Assembly: GCF_006496635.1 (NCBI RefSeq)
Contig: NZ_CP022958.1
Coordinates: forward strand, 5,084,001-5,148,000
From: Azoarcus sp. DD4
GTDB lineage: Bacteria > Pseudomonadota > Gammaproteobacteria > Burkholderiales > Rhodocyclaceae
Length of the DNA stretch: 64,000 bases
Reading direction: 5' to 3'
Shown: piece by piece, positions 43,217 to 51,857 of the stretch
How positions within the stretch are numbered: the first letter of the stretch is position 1
How the letters are laid out: the number at the start of each line of letters is the position of its first letter
Notes under the pieces: generated by a model
Told to the model about the DNA's origin: nothing
Databases searched by the model: none
What the model saw: only the letters and a program-made list of their open reading frames with translations
Position numbers and translations under genes: made by a program

Positions 43217-43224
43217 GCTGTATC
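43217..43224 (+). repeat. IS66 target-site duplication, right copy
   Basis: GCTGTATC directly follows the right inverted repeat (GGACGCTTAC) and matches 40515-40522. Confidence 0.9.
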
Positions 43225-44135
43225 TGGTGGTGCCGCCTTCGGACATATCGCGGACGAAGCCGCTCATTCGCCTGATCCTCAACCAGATCGGGCGGCGCCT
43301 CACCGAGTCGCTCGATGGCTCCGATGGCATCGAGCGCCGCCACAAGCTGCTGCTGATGCTCGATGAGTTCCCTGCGCTGGGGCGCCTGGACTTCTTCGAG
43401 ACGGCGCTGGCCTTCATGGCGGGCTATGGCATCCGCAGCTTCCTCATCGCGCAGTCGCTCAACCAGATCGACAAGGCGTATGGGCAAAACCACTCCATCC
43501 TCGACAACTGCCATGTGCGCGTGACGTTCGCCACGAACGACGAGCGCACCGCCAAACGGATCTCCGAGACGCTGGGCACCGCCACCGAGCTGCGCGCGCA
43601 GCGCAACTACGCGGGCCACCGGCTCGCGCCGTGGCTGGGCCACCTCATGGTGTCGCGCCAGGAAACCGCGCGTCCGCTGCTGACGCCGGGCGAAGTCATG
43701 CAGCTTCCGCCTGATGAGGCCGTGGTAATGGTGTCCAGCGTGGCGCCCATCAAGGCGAAGAAGCTGCGCTACTACGCGGACGCCAATTTCAAGCGCCGCG
43801 TGCTGCCGCCGCCCACGCTGGCGGACGGGCAGTACGCCGACGCGCCGCCGGCCCGCGCCGATGACTGGAGCGGGCTGGCAATTCCTGCGGTGCCGGCACC
43901 TCTCGTCGCGGAGACCGTTGGCGACCTTGGCAGCGCCGATGACGGCGGCCCGCGTCGCCAGCCCGAACTCTCCGAAATCGCCGCCTACGACCCCGAGCTG
44001 GCCGCGCCTGCGGCCGACCTTGGGTTGCTCGATGACGACGACCTGCCGCTTCCCCTTCCTCGCCAGCTCGACCCTGCCCTGCAACGCACGGCCCGGCTGG
44101 CATCCCTCGACCCTGATGACGGAATCGACCTATGA
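43225..44135 (+). pseudogene. traG: traG/virD4 coupling protein, 3' part (split by IS66)
   Basis: The remaining 303 codons, from LVVPPSDISRTKPLIRLI. Walker B is LLLMLDEFPALGRL, followed by the conserved FMAGYGIRSFLIAQSLNQID. A GTG at 43227 is in frame but no ribosome site precedes it, and a product would lack the membrane domain and Walker A. The stop overlaps the next gene (ATGA at 44132). Confidence 0.93.
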
Positions 44136-44578
44136 CCCAACACCGCCTCAACGTGTTCATCCAGCCGGAGCACGCCAAGCGGCTCGATGAGCTGGCCGCC
44201 AAGAAGGGCGTGTCCAAGTCGTCCATCGTCGCGGCGGCGCTCGCATCGTGGCTGTCGCCCGATGCCGCCGACCAGCGCGAGGCGGCCATTGCCAAGCGGC
44301 TTGATCGCCTGTCGCGGCAGGCCGAACGCATGGAGCGCGACCAGAACATCCAGATCGAGACGCTGGCACTGTTCATCCGCTACTTCCTCACGGTGAGCAC
44401 GCCCGTGCCCGAAGCGCATCAGGACGCAGCGCGCGCCCAGGGCAAGGCGCGCTTCGAGCAGTTCGTCGAACAACTCGGGCGGCATTTGCTGCGCGGTCGC
44501 AGTCTGGTGCGAGACGTGGTGGAAGAACTGCATCCAGACCCGGCACGCATGGACGACGCGCAGGAGCGCGCGTCATGA
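44132..44578 (+). CDS. Ribbon-helix-helix (CopG-like) protein of the trb operon
   Basis: A 148-residue protein with an N-terminal RHH domain (HRLNVFIQPEHAKRLDELAA, then KKGVSKSSIVAAALASWLS) and a helical C-terminal region. It is always found between traG and trbB in Tn4371-like ICEs and probably regulates the trb genes or acts in the relaxosome; this is inferred. ATGA overlaps exist on both sides. Confidence 0.8.
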   Translation: MTQHRLNVFIQPEHAKRLDELAAKKGVSKSSIVAAALASWLSPDAADQREAAIAKRLDRLSRQAERMERDQNIQIETLALFIRYFLTVSTPVPEAHQDAARAQGKARFEQFVEQLGRHLLRGRSLVRDVVEELHPDPARMDDAQERAS

Positions 44579-45609
44579 GCGCCGTTCCTTCCTTCACCGC
44601 CGTTTCACTGGATCGCCGCATCCAGATGCTGCGCACGGCGATGGGGCCACTGATCGCCGCCGCGCTGGAAGACCCCGACGTAGTGGAAGTCATGCTGAAC
44701 CCGGATCGCACCTTGTGGATCGACCGGCTTTCGTCGGGCCGCGCGCCGATGGGTGTGGAGCTGTCCGAGGCCGACGGCGAACGAATCATCCGGCTGGTCG
44801 CGGCCCACGTCGGCGCCGAGGTGCATCGCGGCCAGCCGCTCCTGACGGCGGAGCTGCCCGAGACGGGCGAGCGCTTCGAGGGCATCCTGCCGCCCGCTGC
44901 GCCGGGGCCGGCCTTCGCTTTGCGCAAGCGCGCCTTTGGCGTGATCCCGCTGTCGCGCTACATCGAGGACGAAATGATGACCGCCGCGCAGGCGGGCTTG
45001 CTGGTGCGCGCCGTGCGCGAGCGCCAGAACATCCTGATTGCCGGTGGCACCAGCACGGGCAAGACCACGCTCGCCAATGCCTTGCTCGCCGAGATCGCCG
45101 CCACTGGCGACCGCGTGCTGGTGCTTGAAGACACGGTGGAGCTGCAATGCGCGGCCTGCGACCACGTACCGCTGCGCACGCGCGCAGGCGTGGTGTCGAT
45201 GACCGAGCTGGTGCGCTCGTCCATGCGCCTGCGCCCGGATCGCGTCGTCGTCGGCGAGGTACGCGGCGCCGAAGCGCTGGATCTCATCAAGGTGTGGGGT
45301 ACAGGCCATCCGGGCGGCATTGCCACGATCCATGCCGGCTCCGCGCTGGGCGCGCTGCTGCGTTTGGAGCAACTGATCCTCGAAGTGGCGGTGAACCCGC
45401 CCCGTGCGCTGATCGCGGAAGCGGTCAATGTGGTCATCCACATCGCTGGGCGCGGGCGCAAGCGCCGCATCGAGAGCATCGTCCGCGTCATCGGCTTCGA
45501 TGGCGTGGGCTACCACCTGGCGGATGCGCTGGAGGCTCCATTCCCGGAGCTGCTGTCGCAGTCCGACCTTTCCTCCCCGTCCCCTGACCACTCTGGAGAA
45601 CTTCCATGA
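44575..45609 (+). CDS. trbB: TrbB, VirB11-like secretion ATPase
   Basis: A 344-residue cytoplasmic hexameric ATPase that powers mating-channel assembly. Walker A is IAGGTSTGKTTLANALLAEI. The Asp/His boxes (VLVLEDTVELQCAACDHVPL and RLRPDRVVVGEVRGAEALD, then GHPGGIATIHA) are intact. It overlaps trbC by ATGA. Confidence 0.95.
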   Translation: MSAVPSFTAVSLDRRIQMLRTAMGPLIAAALEDPDVVEVMLNPDRTLWIDRLSSGRAPMGVELSEADGERIIRLVAAHVGAEVHRGQPLLTAELPETGERFEGILPPAAPGPAFALRKRAFGVIPLSRYIEDEMMTAAQAGLLVRAVRERQNILIAGGTSTGKTTLANALLAEIAATGDRVLVLEDTVELQCAACDHVPLRTRAGVVSMTELVRSSMRLRPDRVVVGEVRGAEALDLIKVWGTGHPGGIATIHAGSALGALLRLEQLILEVAVNPPRALIAEAVNVVIHIAGRGRKRRIESIVRVIGFDGVGYHLADALEAPFPELLSQSDLSSPSPDHSGELP

Positions 45610-45983
45610 CGCACGCTGATGCTTTCCGTATTTCCGCAAATCCGCTTCCTCGGCCCGCACGGCTGGATGGCCTGGCTCGCCCGGCCATGCAGGGCTTGAT
45701 GCTCGCTGCCTTCATGCTGCTGCTCGCAGGTACTGCGCAGGCCGCCGGTTCCTCGATGCCCTGGGAAGGGCCGCTGCAATCCATCCTCGAATCCATCCAG
45801 GGGCCGGTGGCGCGCATCGTCGCGGTCATCATCATCATCGCTACGGGCTTGGCGCTGGCCTTCGGTGATACCTCGGGCGGGTTCCGCAAGCTGATCCAGA
45901 TCGTGTTTGGCCTGTCCATCGCGTTCGCCGCTTCGAGCTTCTTCCTGTCGTTCTTCAGCTTCTCCGGTGGGGCCGTCGTATGA
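45606..45983 (+). CDS. trbC: TrbC, VirB2-like pilin
   Basis: A 125-residue pilin precursor with a long signal peptide (MLAAFMLLLAGTAQAAG) and two hydrophobic segments (RIVAVIIIIATGLALAFGDT and LIQIVFGLSIAFAASSFFLS). TraF (23359-23946) is the expected processing protease. It overlaps trbD by ATGA. Confidence 0.92.
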   Translation: MTHADAFRISANPLPRPARLDGLARPAMQGLMLAAFMLLLAGTAQAAGSSMPWEGPLQSILESIQGPVARIVAVIIIIATGLALAFGDTSGGFRKLIQIVFGLSIAFAASSFFLSFFSFSGGAVV

Positions 45984-46252
45984 ACGGCCCACACGATGGA
46001 ATACCCGGCTTCGAGGTGCCGCTGCATCGGTCGTTGACCGAGCCGATCCTGATGGGCGGTGCGCCGCGCACCGTGGCCATCACTAACGGCACCTTGGCCG
46101 CTGCTGTCGGGCTGGGCTTACAGATGTGGATTCCAGGCGTGGTGCTCTGGATCGTCGGCCATTCGCTGGCGGTCTGGGGTGCGCGTGTCGATCCGCAGTT
46201 CATGGCCGTGTTCGCGCGCCATATCAAGCACCGGCCGCTGCTGGACGTGTGA
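45980..46252 (+). CDS. trbD: TrbD, VirB3-like membrane protein
   Basis: A 90-residue inner-membrane component with the VirB3/TrbD pattern: PGFEVPLHRSLTEPILMGGA, a membrane stretch (GTLAAAVGLGLQMWIPGVVL) and a conserved end (DPQFMAVFARHIKHR). It lies 10 bases before trbE. Confidence 0.92.
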   Translation: MNGPHDGIPGFEVPLHRSLTEPILMGGAPRTVAITNGTLAAAVGLGLQMWIPGVVLWIVGHSLAVWGARVDPQFMAVFARHIKHRPLLDV

Positions 46253-46262
46253 GGGGAATGCC

Positions 46263-48716
46263 ATGCTGAACCTTGCCGAATATCGCCAGCGCCCGGCCTT
46301 GCTGGCTGACTGGTTGCCCTGGGCCGGGCTGATCGCACCGGGCGTCGTCTTGAACAAGGACGGCAGTTTCCAGCGCACGGCCCGGTTTCGCGGGCCTGAC
46401 CTCGACAGCGCGACGCAAGGCGAGTTGATCGCCACGTCGGCGCGCTTGAACAACGCGCTGCGCCGCCTGGGTTCGGGCTGGGCACTGTTCATCGAGGCCG
46501 AGCGCCGCGCCGCCGCCGACTATCCGCACTCGGCGTTCCCCGAGCCGCTGTCGTGGCTGGTGGACGAGGAACGCCGGGCCACATTCGAGGACTCGGGCAA
46601 TCACTTCGAGAGCGGCTATCACCTGACGCTGGTGTACCTGCCGCCCGAGGAATCGCACGCCCGCGCGGCGGGGATGCTGTACGAGAACCGGCCTACCGAC
46701 GGCGTGGACTGGCGCGAGCGGCTGCAAGCTTTCGCCGCAGAAACGGATCGCATCTTTGACCTGCTCGACGGCGTGATGCCGGAAATCGCCTGGCTGGATG
46801 ACAGCCAGACGCTGACCTACCTGCACGCCACCATTTCGACGCGGCGCTACCGCGTCGGCGTGCCCGAAGTGCCGTTCCACATCGACGCGCTGCTGACCGA
46901 CTCCGCACTTGTCGGTGGCTTGGCGCCCATGCTGGGCGACCGGCACCTGCGCGTGGTGTCGGTGCGGGGATTTCCGCCCTCGACCTGGCCGGGGATTCTG
47001 GACGACCTCAACCGGCTTGGATTTGCCTATCGCTGGTCAACCCGGTTCCTGTGCCTCGACAAAGCCGAAGCGGAAAAGGAACTCGTCCGCCTGCGTCGCC
47101 AGTGGTTTGCGAAAAGGAAGAACGTCATCGCGCTGCTGCGCGAAACGATCTTCCAGCAAGAAAGCCCGCTGGTCGATACCGACGCGAGCAACAAGGCCAC
47201 CGACGCCGATGCCGCCTTGCAGGAGCTGGGCAGCGATCAAGTCGCCTTCGGCTATCTCACCGCCACGGTTACAGTGCTCGATGCCGACCCGGCCGTGGCC
47301 GACGAGAAGTTGCGGATGGTGGAGCGGGCCATCCAAGGGCGCGGGTTCGTGACGATCCCTGAAACCTTGAACGCCGTGGATGCGTGGCTGTCCTCGCTCC
47401 CCGGCAATGCCTACGCCAATGTGCGCCAGCCCATCGTCTCGACGCTGAACCTGGCGCACATGATGCCGGTGTCGGCGGTATGGGCCGGCCCCGAACGCAA
47501 TGCCCATCTTGACGGCCCGCCGCTGATCGTCACGCGCACCGATGGCGCCACGCCGTTCCGGCTGGTGACGCACATCGGCGACGTGGGCCACACGTTGGTC
47601 GCAGGCCCGACCGGCATGGGCAAGTCGGTCTTGCTCGCCACCCTGGCGATGCAATTCCGTCGCTATCGCGGCTCGCGCATCTTCGCCTTCGACATGGGCC
47701 GCTCGATGCGCGCCACCATCCTGGGCCTGGGCGGCGAGCACTACGACCTCGGGATGGATGGCGAAATCGCTTTCCAGCCCTTGGCTCGTATCGACCGCGA
47801 GGGCTACCGCACCTGGGTGGCAGAGTGGATCGAAGGCCGCTTGCGGCATGAGGGCGTGGTCGTCGGCCCCGAAGAGAAGGCCGCCATCTGGTCGGCGCTC
47901 GGCAGCCTCGCCGGTGCGCCGGTGGAGCAGCGCACGATGACGGGGCTGTCCGTGCTGCTGCAATCGAACACGCTGCGGCAGGCGTTGTCGCCTTATGTGC
48001 TGGGCGGTGCCCACGGCAAGCTGCTGGACGCCGACCATGACCGGCTCGGCATGGCCGACGTGCAGTGCTTCGAGATGGAGGAGCTGATGCACAGCAAGGC
48101 CGCCGTCATGGCGGTGCTGCATTACCTCTTTGCGCGCTTCGATGAACGCTTCGACGGGGCGCCCACGCTGCTGATCCTCGATGAAGCGTGGCTGTTCCTC
48201 GATGACCCGGTGTTTGCCGCGCGTATCCGCCAGTGGCTCAAGACGCTCAGGAAAAAGAACGTCAGCGTCATCTTCGCCACGCAGAGCCTTGCCGACATCA
48301 AGGATTCGAGCATCGCGCCCGCGATCATCGAGAGCTGCGCGAGTCGCATCTTCCTGCCGAACCCGCAGGCCACCGAGCCGCAGATTCGCACGATCTACGA
48401 GGGCTTCGGCCTCAACAGGCGGCAGATCGAGATCGTCGCCACCGCGCAGCCCAAGCGCGACTACTACTACCAATCGCGCCTCGGCAATCGCCTGTTCGAC
48501 CTCGACCTGGGGCCGGCGGCGCTGGCCTTCGCGGGCGCGTCCACGCCGCAAGACCAGCGCGACATGGACGCGGTGCTGGCCGACGCCGGCGTGCCCGGCT
48601 TCGCGGGCGCCTGGCTGCGCCATCGCGGCCTCGATTGGGCGGCCGACCTGCTGCCCTCGTTCCCCGGCCTCGCGCCGGGTTCCCTCGCTGACCAACCCCT
48701 GGAGAACCAGCCATGA
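46263..48716 (+). CDS. trbE: TrbE, VirB4-like ATPase
   Basis: An 817-residue ATPase that energises pilus assembly and substrate transfer. ATG 46263 (MLNLAEYRQRPALLADWLPW) was chosen over an upstream frame that overlaps trbD. Walker A is AGPTGMGKSVLLATLAMQFR and Walker B lies in PTLLILDEAWLFLDDPVFAA. It overlaps trbJ by ATGA. Confidence 0.94.
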   Translation: MLNLAEYRQRPALLADWLPWAGLIAPGVVLNKDGSFQRTARFRGPDLDSATQGELIATSARLNNALRRLGSGWALFIEAERRAAADYPHSAFPEPLSWLVDEERRATFEDSGNHFESGYHLTLVYLPPEESHARAAGMLYENRPTDGVDWRERLQAFAAETDRIFDLLDGVMPEIAWLDDSQTLTYLHATISTRRYRVGVPEVPFHIDALLTDSALVGGLAPMLGDRHLRVVSVRGFPPSTWPGILDDLNRLGFAYRWSTRFLCLDKAEAEKELVRLRRQWFAKRKNVIALLRETIFQQESPLVDTDASNKATDADAALQELGSDQVAFGYLTATVTVLDADPAVADEKLRMVERAIQGRGFVTIPETLNAVDAWLSSLPGNAYANVRQPIVSTLNLAHMMPVSAVWAGPERNAHLDGPPLIVTRTDGATPFRLVTHIGDVGHTLVAGPTGMGKSVLLATLAMQFRRYRGSRIFAFDMGRSMRATILGLGGEHYDLGMDGEIAFQPLARIDREGYRTWVAEWIEGRLRHEGVVVGPEEKAAIWSALGSLAGAPVEQRTMTGLSVLLQSNTLRQALSPYVLGGAHGKLLDADHDRLGMADVQCFEMEELMHSKAAVMAVLHYLFARFDERFDGAPTLLILDEAWLFLDDPVFAARIRQWLKTLRKKNVSVIFATQSLADIKDSSIAPAIIESCASRIFLPNPQATEPQIRTIYEGFGLNRRQIEIVATAQPKRDYYYQSRLGNRLFDLDLGPAALAFAGASTPQDQRDMDAVLADAGVPGFAGAWLRHRGLDWAADLLPSFPGLAPGSLADQPLENQP

Positions 48717-49438
48717 AGAAACGTCTCATCGCCGCCGCCATCGCGGCCATGCTTTGCACCGCCACCGCCCATGCGCAATGGGTCGTGATCGACCCCACGA
48801 ACCTCGTGCAGAACACGCTGACCGCGATCCGCACGCTGGAGCAGATCAACAACCAGATCCAGCAGCTCCAGAACGAAGCGCAGATGCTGATGAACCAGGC
48901 GCGCAACCTCGCCAGCCTGCCGTCCAGCGTGGTCGGCCAGTTGCGCGCCAATCTGGCGACCACACAGCGGCTGATCGCCCAGGCCAGAGGACTGGCCTAC
49001 GACGTGACGAATCTGGATCGGGAGTTCCAGCGCCTGTATCCCGAGCAATATGCCGCCACCGTCAGCGGCAACCAGATGTACCGCGACGCGCAGGAGCGCT
49101 GGAAGAACACGCTCAACGGCTTGCAGACCACCATGCAGATGCAGGCCCAGGCGTCGCAGAACCTGAGCGACGACGAAGGCGTGCTGGCCGACCTCGTGGG
49201 CAAGAGCCAATCGGCCGTGGGCGCCTTGCAGGCCATGCAAGCCACCAATCAGCTTCTGGCTTTGCAGGCCAAGCAGTCCATCCAAACGCAACGCCTGAGC
49301 ATCACCCAGGATCGCGCCGCGTCGCTGGAGTTGGCGCGGCAGGCTGCCGCCGTGGAGCGAGGCCGCGAGGTGAACCGGCGTTTCCTGGGTGAAGGTACGC
49401 CGTACACGCCGCAGACCGTCGATTTCTACGGCCGGTGA
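48713..49438 (+). CDS. trbJ: TrbJ, VirB5-like pilus-tip protein
   Basis: A 241-residue periplasmic protein with a signal peptide (LIAAAIAAMLCTATAHAQWV) and long helices rich in Gln/Asn (QINNQIQQLQNEAQMLMNQA). VirB5 proteins sit at the pilus tip and contact recipients. Its C-terminus, NRRFLGEGTPYTP (221-233), matches the end of EexN on this ICE. trbK follows after 11 bases. Confidence 0.92.
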   Translation: MKKRLIAAAIAAMLCTATAHAQWVVIDPTNLVQNTLTAIRTLEQINNQIQQLQNEAQMLMNQARNLASLPSSVVGQLRANLATTQRLIAQARGLAYDVTNLDREFQRLYPEQYAATVSGNQMYRDAQERWKNTLNGLQTTMQMQAQASQNLSDDEGVLADLVGKSQSAVGALQAMQATNQLLALQAKQSIQTQRLSITQDRAASLELARQAAAVERGREVNRRFLGEGTPYTPQTVDFYGR

Positions 49439-49449
49439 CAGGTGTTGCC

Positions 49450-49773
49450 ATGACCCGCGCGCCTGCTTTCTGCGGTCTCGTGCTCTTGCTGGCCGGTTGC
49501 GGCCAGCAGGAGGTGCCTTCGGTCGATGCACTCTCGGCCCATCCGGCGCGGCTGCGCTTGCTCAAGGAGCAATGCCGCGCGGGTCAGCTCGACGGCGCGT
49601 TATGCGCGCAGGTGGTCAAGGCCGACCTGCGCCGCTTTTTCTCCGGCAAGGCCGGGCCTGATGAGTACCGGACGCTGGCCGAATTGCCGCCGATTCCGGC
49701 CAGCTTCGATGAACCCACCGAAGACGGCGAGGCGGTGGCAGCGGCCTTGCCGGGGCAGGAGGACTCGCCATGA
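49450..49773 (+). CDS. trbK: TrbK/EexN-like entry-exclusion lipoprotein
   Basis: A 107-residue lipoprotein from ATG 49450, with lipobox LVLLLAGC (C17). It shares with EexN the order PSV-x-x-L-x-x-x-P-x-RLR-x-L-x-x-QC, then LC and RRF. The position between trbJ and trbL is that of trbK in RP4-type operons, which gives entry exclusion. It is therefore the second exclusion-type lipoprotein on this ICE. It overlaps trbL by ATGA. Confidence 0.82.
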   Translation: MTRAPAFCGLVLLLAGCGQQEVPSVDALSAHPARLRLLKEQCRAGQLDGALCAQVVKADLRRFFSGKAGPDEYRTLAELPPIPASFDEPTEDGEAVAAALPGQEDSP

Positions 49774-51134
49774 ATGACATTTCGATCATTGATCGCTTCC
49801 TCGATGTGTTCTCGCGCTACATCGACTCGGGCTTCGGCCTGCTGCACGGGGAGGTGGCGTTCCTCACAGCCACGCTGATCGTCATCGACATGACGCTCGC
49901 CGGGCTGTTCTGGGCCATGAGCCATGCCAGCGGCCAGGGCGAGGACGTGATCGCCAAGCTGATCCGCAAGGTGCTGTACGTCGGTGCCTTCGCCTACATC
50001 ATCGGCAACTTCAACACCTTGGCGAGCATCGTGTTCCGCTCGTTCGCCGGGCTGGGCCTGACGGCCAGCGGCTCGACCCTGAGCATGGGTAACTTCTTGC
50101 AGCCGGGACGGCTCGCCAAAGTGGGCATCGACGCCGGGGCGCCCATTCTTGAGCAGATCAAGGAGATGGCGGGCTTCCCCGAGGTGTTCATTCACATCAT
50201 GCCCATCGTCGTGCTGTTCTTCGCATGGATGGTGGTCATCGTCAGCTTCTTCGTGCTGGCGGTGCAGCTTTTCGTGACGCTGATCGAGTTCAAGCTGACC
50301 ACGCTGGCGGGCTTCGTGCTGGTGCCGTTCGCCCTCTGGAACAAGACGGCATTCCTGGCCGAGAAGGTCTTGGGCAACGTGGTGTCGTCGGGCATCAAGG
50401 TGCTGGTACTGGCCGTCATCGTCGGTATCGGCTCGGGGCTGTTCTCCGAGTTCAACATCCCGGCAGGTTCGGAGCCTTCGATCGACCGGGCGCTGGTCAT
50501 CATGCTGGTCTCGCTGTCCATGCTGGCCCTGGGCATCTTCGGGCCGGGCATTGCGACCGGGCTGGTGTCCGGCGGCCCGCAGCTTGGCGCGGGCGCGATG
50601 GCCGGTGCTGCCATCGGCGCAGCCGGAACCGCCGTTGCGGTCGGCGCTGCTGCTACGGGTGTCGGCGGCGCCGTGGCGGCCGGAGCGCGTATGGCGCCCG
50701 CAGCCGCCAAAGCAGGGGTCAGTGGCGCCCGTTCGATGGCATCGACCGCCAGCAGCGCCAAGTCGGCCTATCAGGCGGGCTCCGCTTCGGCCGGTGGCGG
50801 CCTCCAGGGCGCCGCCGCCGGTGTGGGCAATGTCGCCAAGACTGGCGCGCAGGCAGCCGGGCAGAAGGTGGCCCAAGGCGCACGCTCGATGAAGGAGCGC
50901 GTCGCCGCCGCCTTCCGGCCTGATGACGCCGGATCGGCGTCGGGGGACAGTGCCGCACGGGCTGCGAGCGAATCTCCCGTCACAGCCCCATCCACCGCAC
51001 AACCCGCTTGGGCCAAGCGCCTGCACCGCAGGCAGCAGCTCACCCATGCCGCCACGACCGCCGCCCACACGCTGCGCGGCGGCGACGGCGGCAGCTCCAG
51101 CCAGGGGCCAAGCCTGCGTGATTCCGATTCCTGA
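49770..51134 (+). CDS. trbL: TrbL, VirB6-like membrane channel protein
   Basis: A 454-residue polytopic inner-membrane protein with about six hydrophobic segments between residues 30 and 260. A long Ala/Gly/Ser-rich C-terminal tail follows (GAAIGAAGTAVAVGAAATGV), ending in charged sequence. This is the usual TrbL/VirB6 architecture. trbF follows after 18 bases with AGGAG. Confidence 0.92.
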   Translation: MNDISIIDRFLDVFSRYIDSGFGLLHGEVAFLTATLIVIDMTLAGLFWAMSHASGQGEDVIAKLIRKVLYVGAFAYIIGNFNTLASIVFRSFAGLGLTASGSTLSMGNFLQPGRLAKVGIDAGAPILEQIKEMAGFPEVFIHIMPIVVLFFAWMVVIVSFFVLAVQLFVTLIEFKLTTLAGFVLVPFALWNKTAFLAEKVLGNVVSSGIKVLVLAVIVGIGSGLFSEFNIPAGSEPSIDRALVIMLVSLSMLALGIFGPGIATGLVSGGPQLGAGAMAGAAIGAAGTAVAVGAAATGVGGAVAAGARMAPAAAKAGVSGARSMASTASSAKSAYQAGSASAGGGLQGAAAGVGNVAKTGAQAAGQKVAQGARSMKERVAAAFRPDDAGSASGDSAARAASESPVTAPSTAQPAWAKRLHRRQQLTHAATTAAHTLRGGDGGSSSQGPSLRDSDS

Positions 51135-51152
51135 TCTTCAAGGAGAACCCTC

Positions 51153-51857
51153 ATGCGATTCAAAAGACCGCAGGTGCGCTACGCCGATACGCCGCAGCCT
51201 GCCACCCCCTACCAATCCGCCGCGCAGGTCTGGGACGACCGTATCGGCTCGGCCCGCGTGCAGGCCAAGAACTGGCGCTTCATGGCCTTTGGCTGCCTCA
51301 CGTTGGCCGTGCTGATGGCGGGCGGGCTGGTCTGGCGCTCGGCGCAGTCCATCGTCACGCCCTACGTTATCGAGGTGGACAACGCGGGCCAGGTGCGCGC
51401 GGTCGGTGAAGCCGCTACGCCGTATCGGCCCAGCGATGCCCAGGTGGCCTATCACCTGGGCCGCTTCATCGGCCTGGTGCGCTCGCTGTCCATCGACCCC
51501 ATCGTGGTGCGGCAGAACTGGCTGGATGCCTACGACTACACCACTGACAAGGGCGCCGTGGTGCTCAACGAGTACGCCCGCGTGAACGATCCGTTCGCGC
51601 GCATCGGCAAGGAGTCGGTGACGGTGCAGATCACCAGCGTGACCCGCGCCAGCGACACGTCTTTCAACGTGCGCTGGACGGAGACGCGCTTTGTCAATGG
51701 CGCGCTGGATCGCACCGAACGCTGGAACGCCGTGGTTTCCATCGTGCAGCAGACGCCGCGCACCGAGCAGCGCGTGCGCAAGAACCCTCTGGGTATCTAC
51801 GTCAACGGGCTGTCGTGGAGCCGCGAACTGGAAGGAAACGAAGGAGCAAAGCCATGA
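51153..51857 (+). CDS. trbF: TrbF, VirB8-like assembly factor
   Basis: A 234-residue bitopic protein: a short cytoplasmic N-terminus, one membrane helix (FMAFGCLTLAVLMAGGLVWR) and a periplasmic NTF2-like domain (QNWLDAYDYTTDKGAVVLNE, PFARIGKESVTVQITSVTR). It overlaps trbG by ATGA. Confidence 0.93.
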   Translation: MRFKRPQVRYADTPQPATPYQSAAQVWDDRIGSARVQAKNWRFMAFGCLTLAVLMAGGLVWRSAQSIVTPYVIEVDNAGQVRAVGEAATPYRPSDAQVAYHLGRFIGLVRSLSIDPIVVRQNWLDAYDYTTDKGAVVLNEYARVNDPFARIGKESVTVQITSVTRASDTSFNVRWTETRFVNGALDRTERWNAVVSIVQQTPRTEQRVRKNPLGIYVNGLSWSRELEGNEGAKP

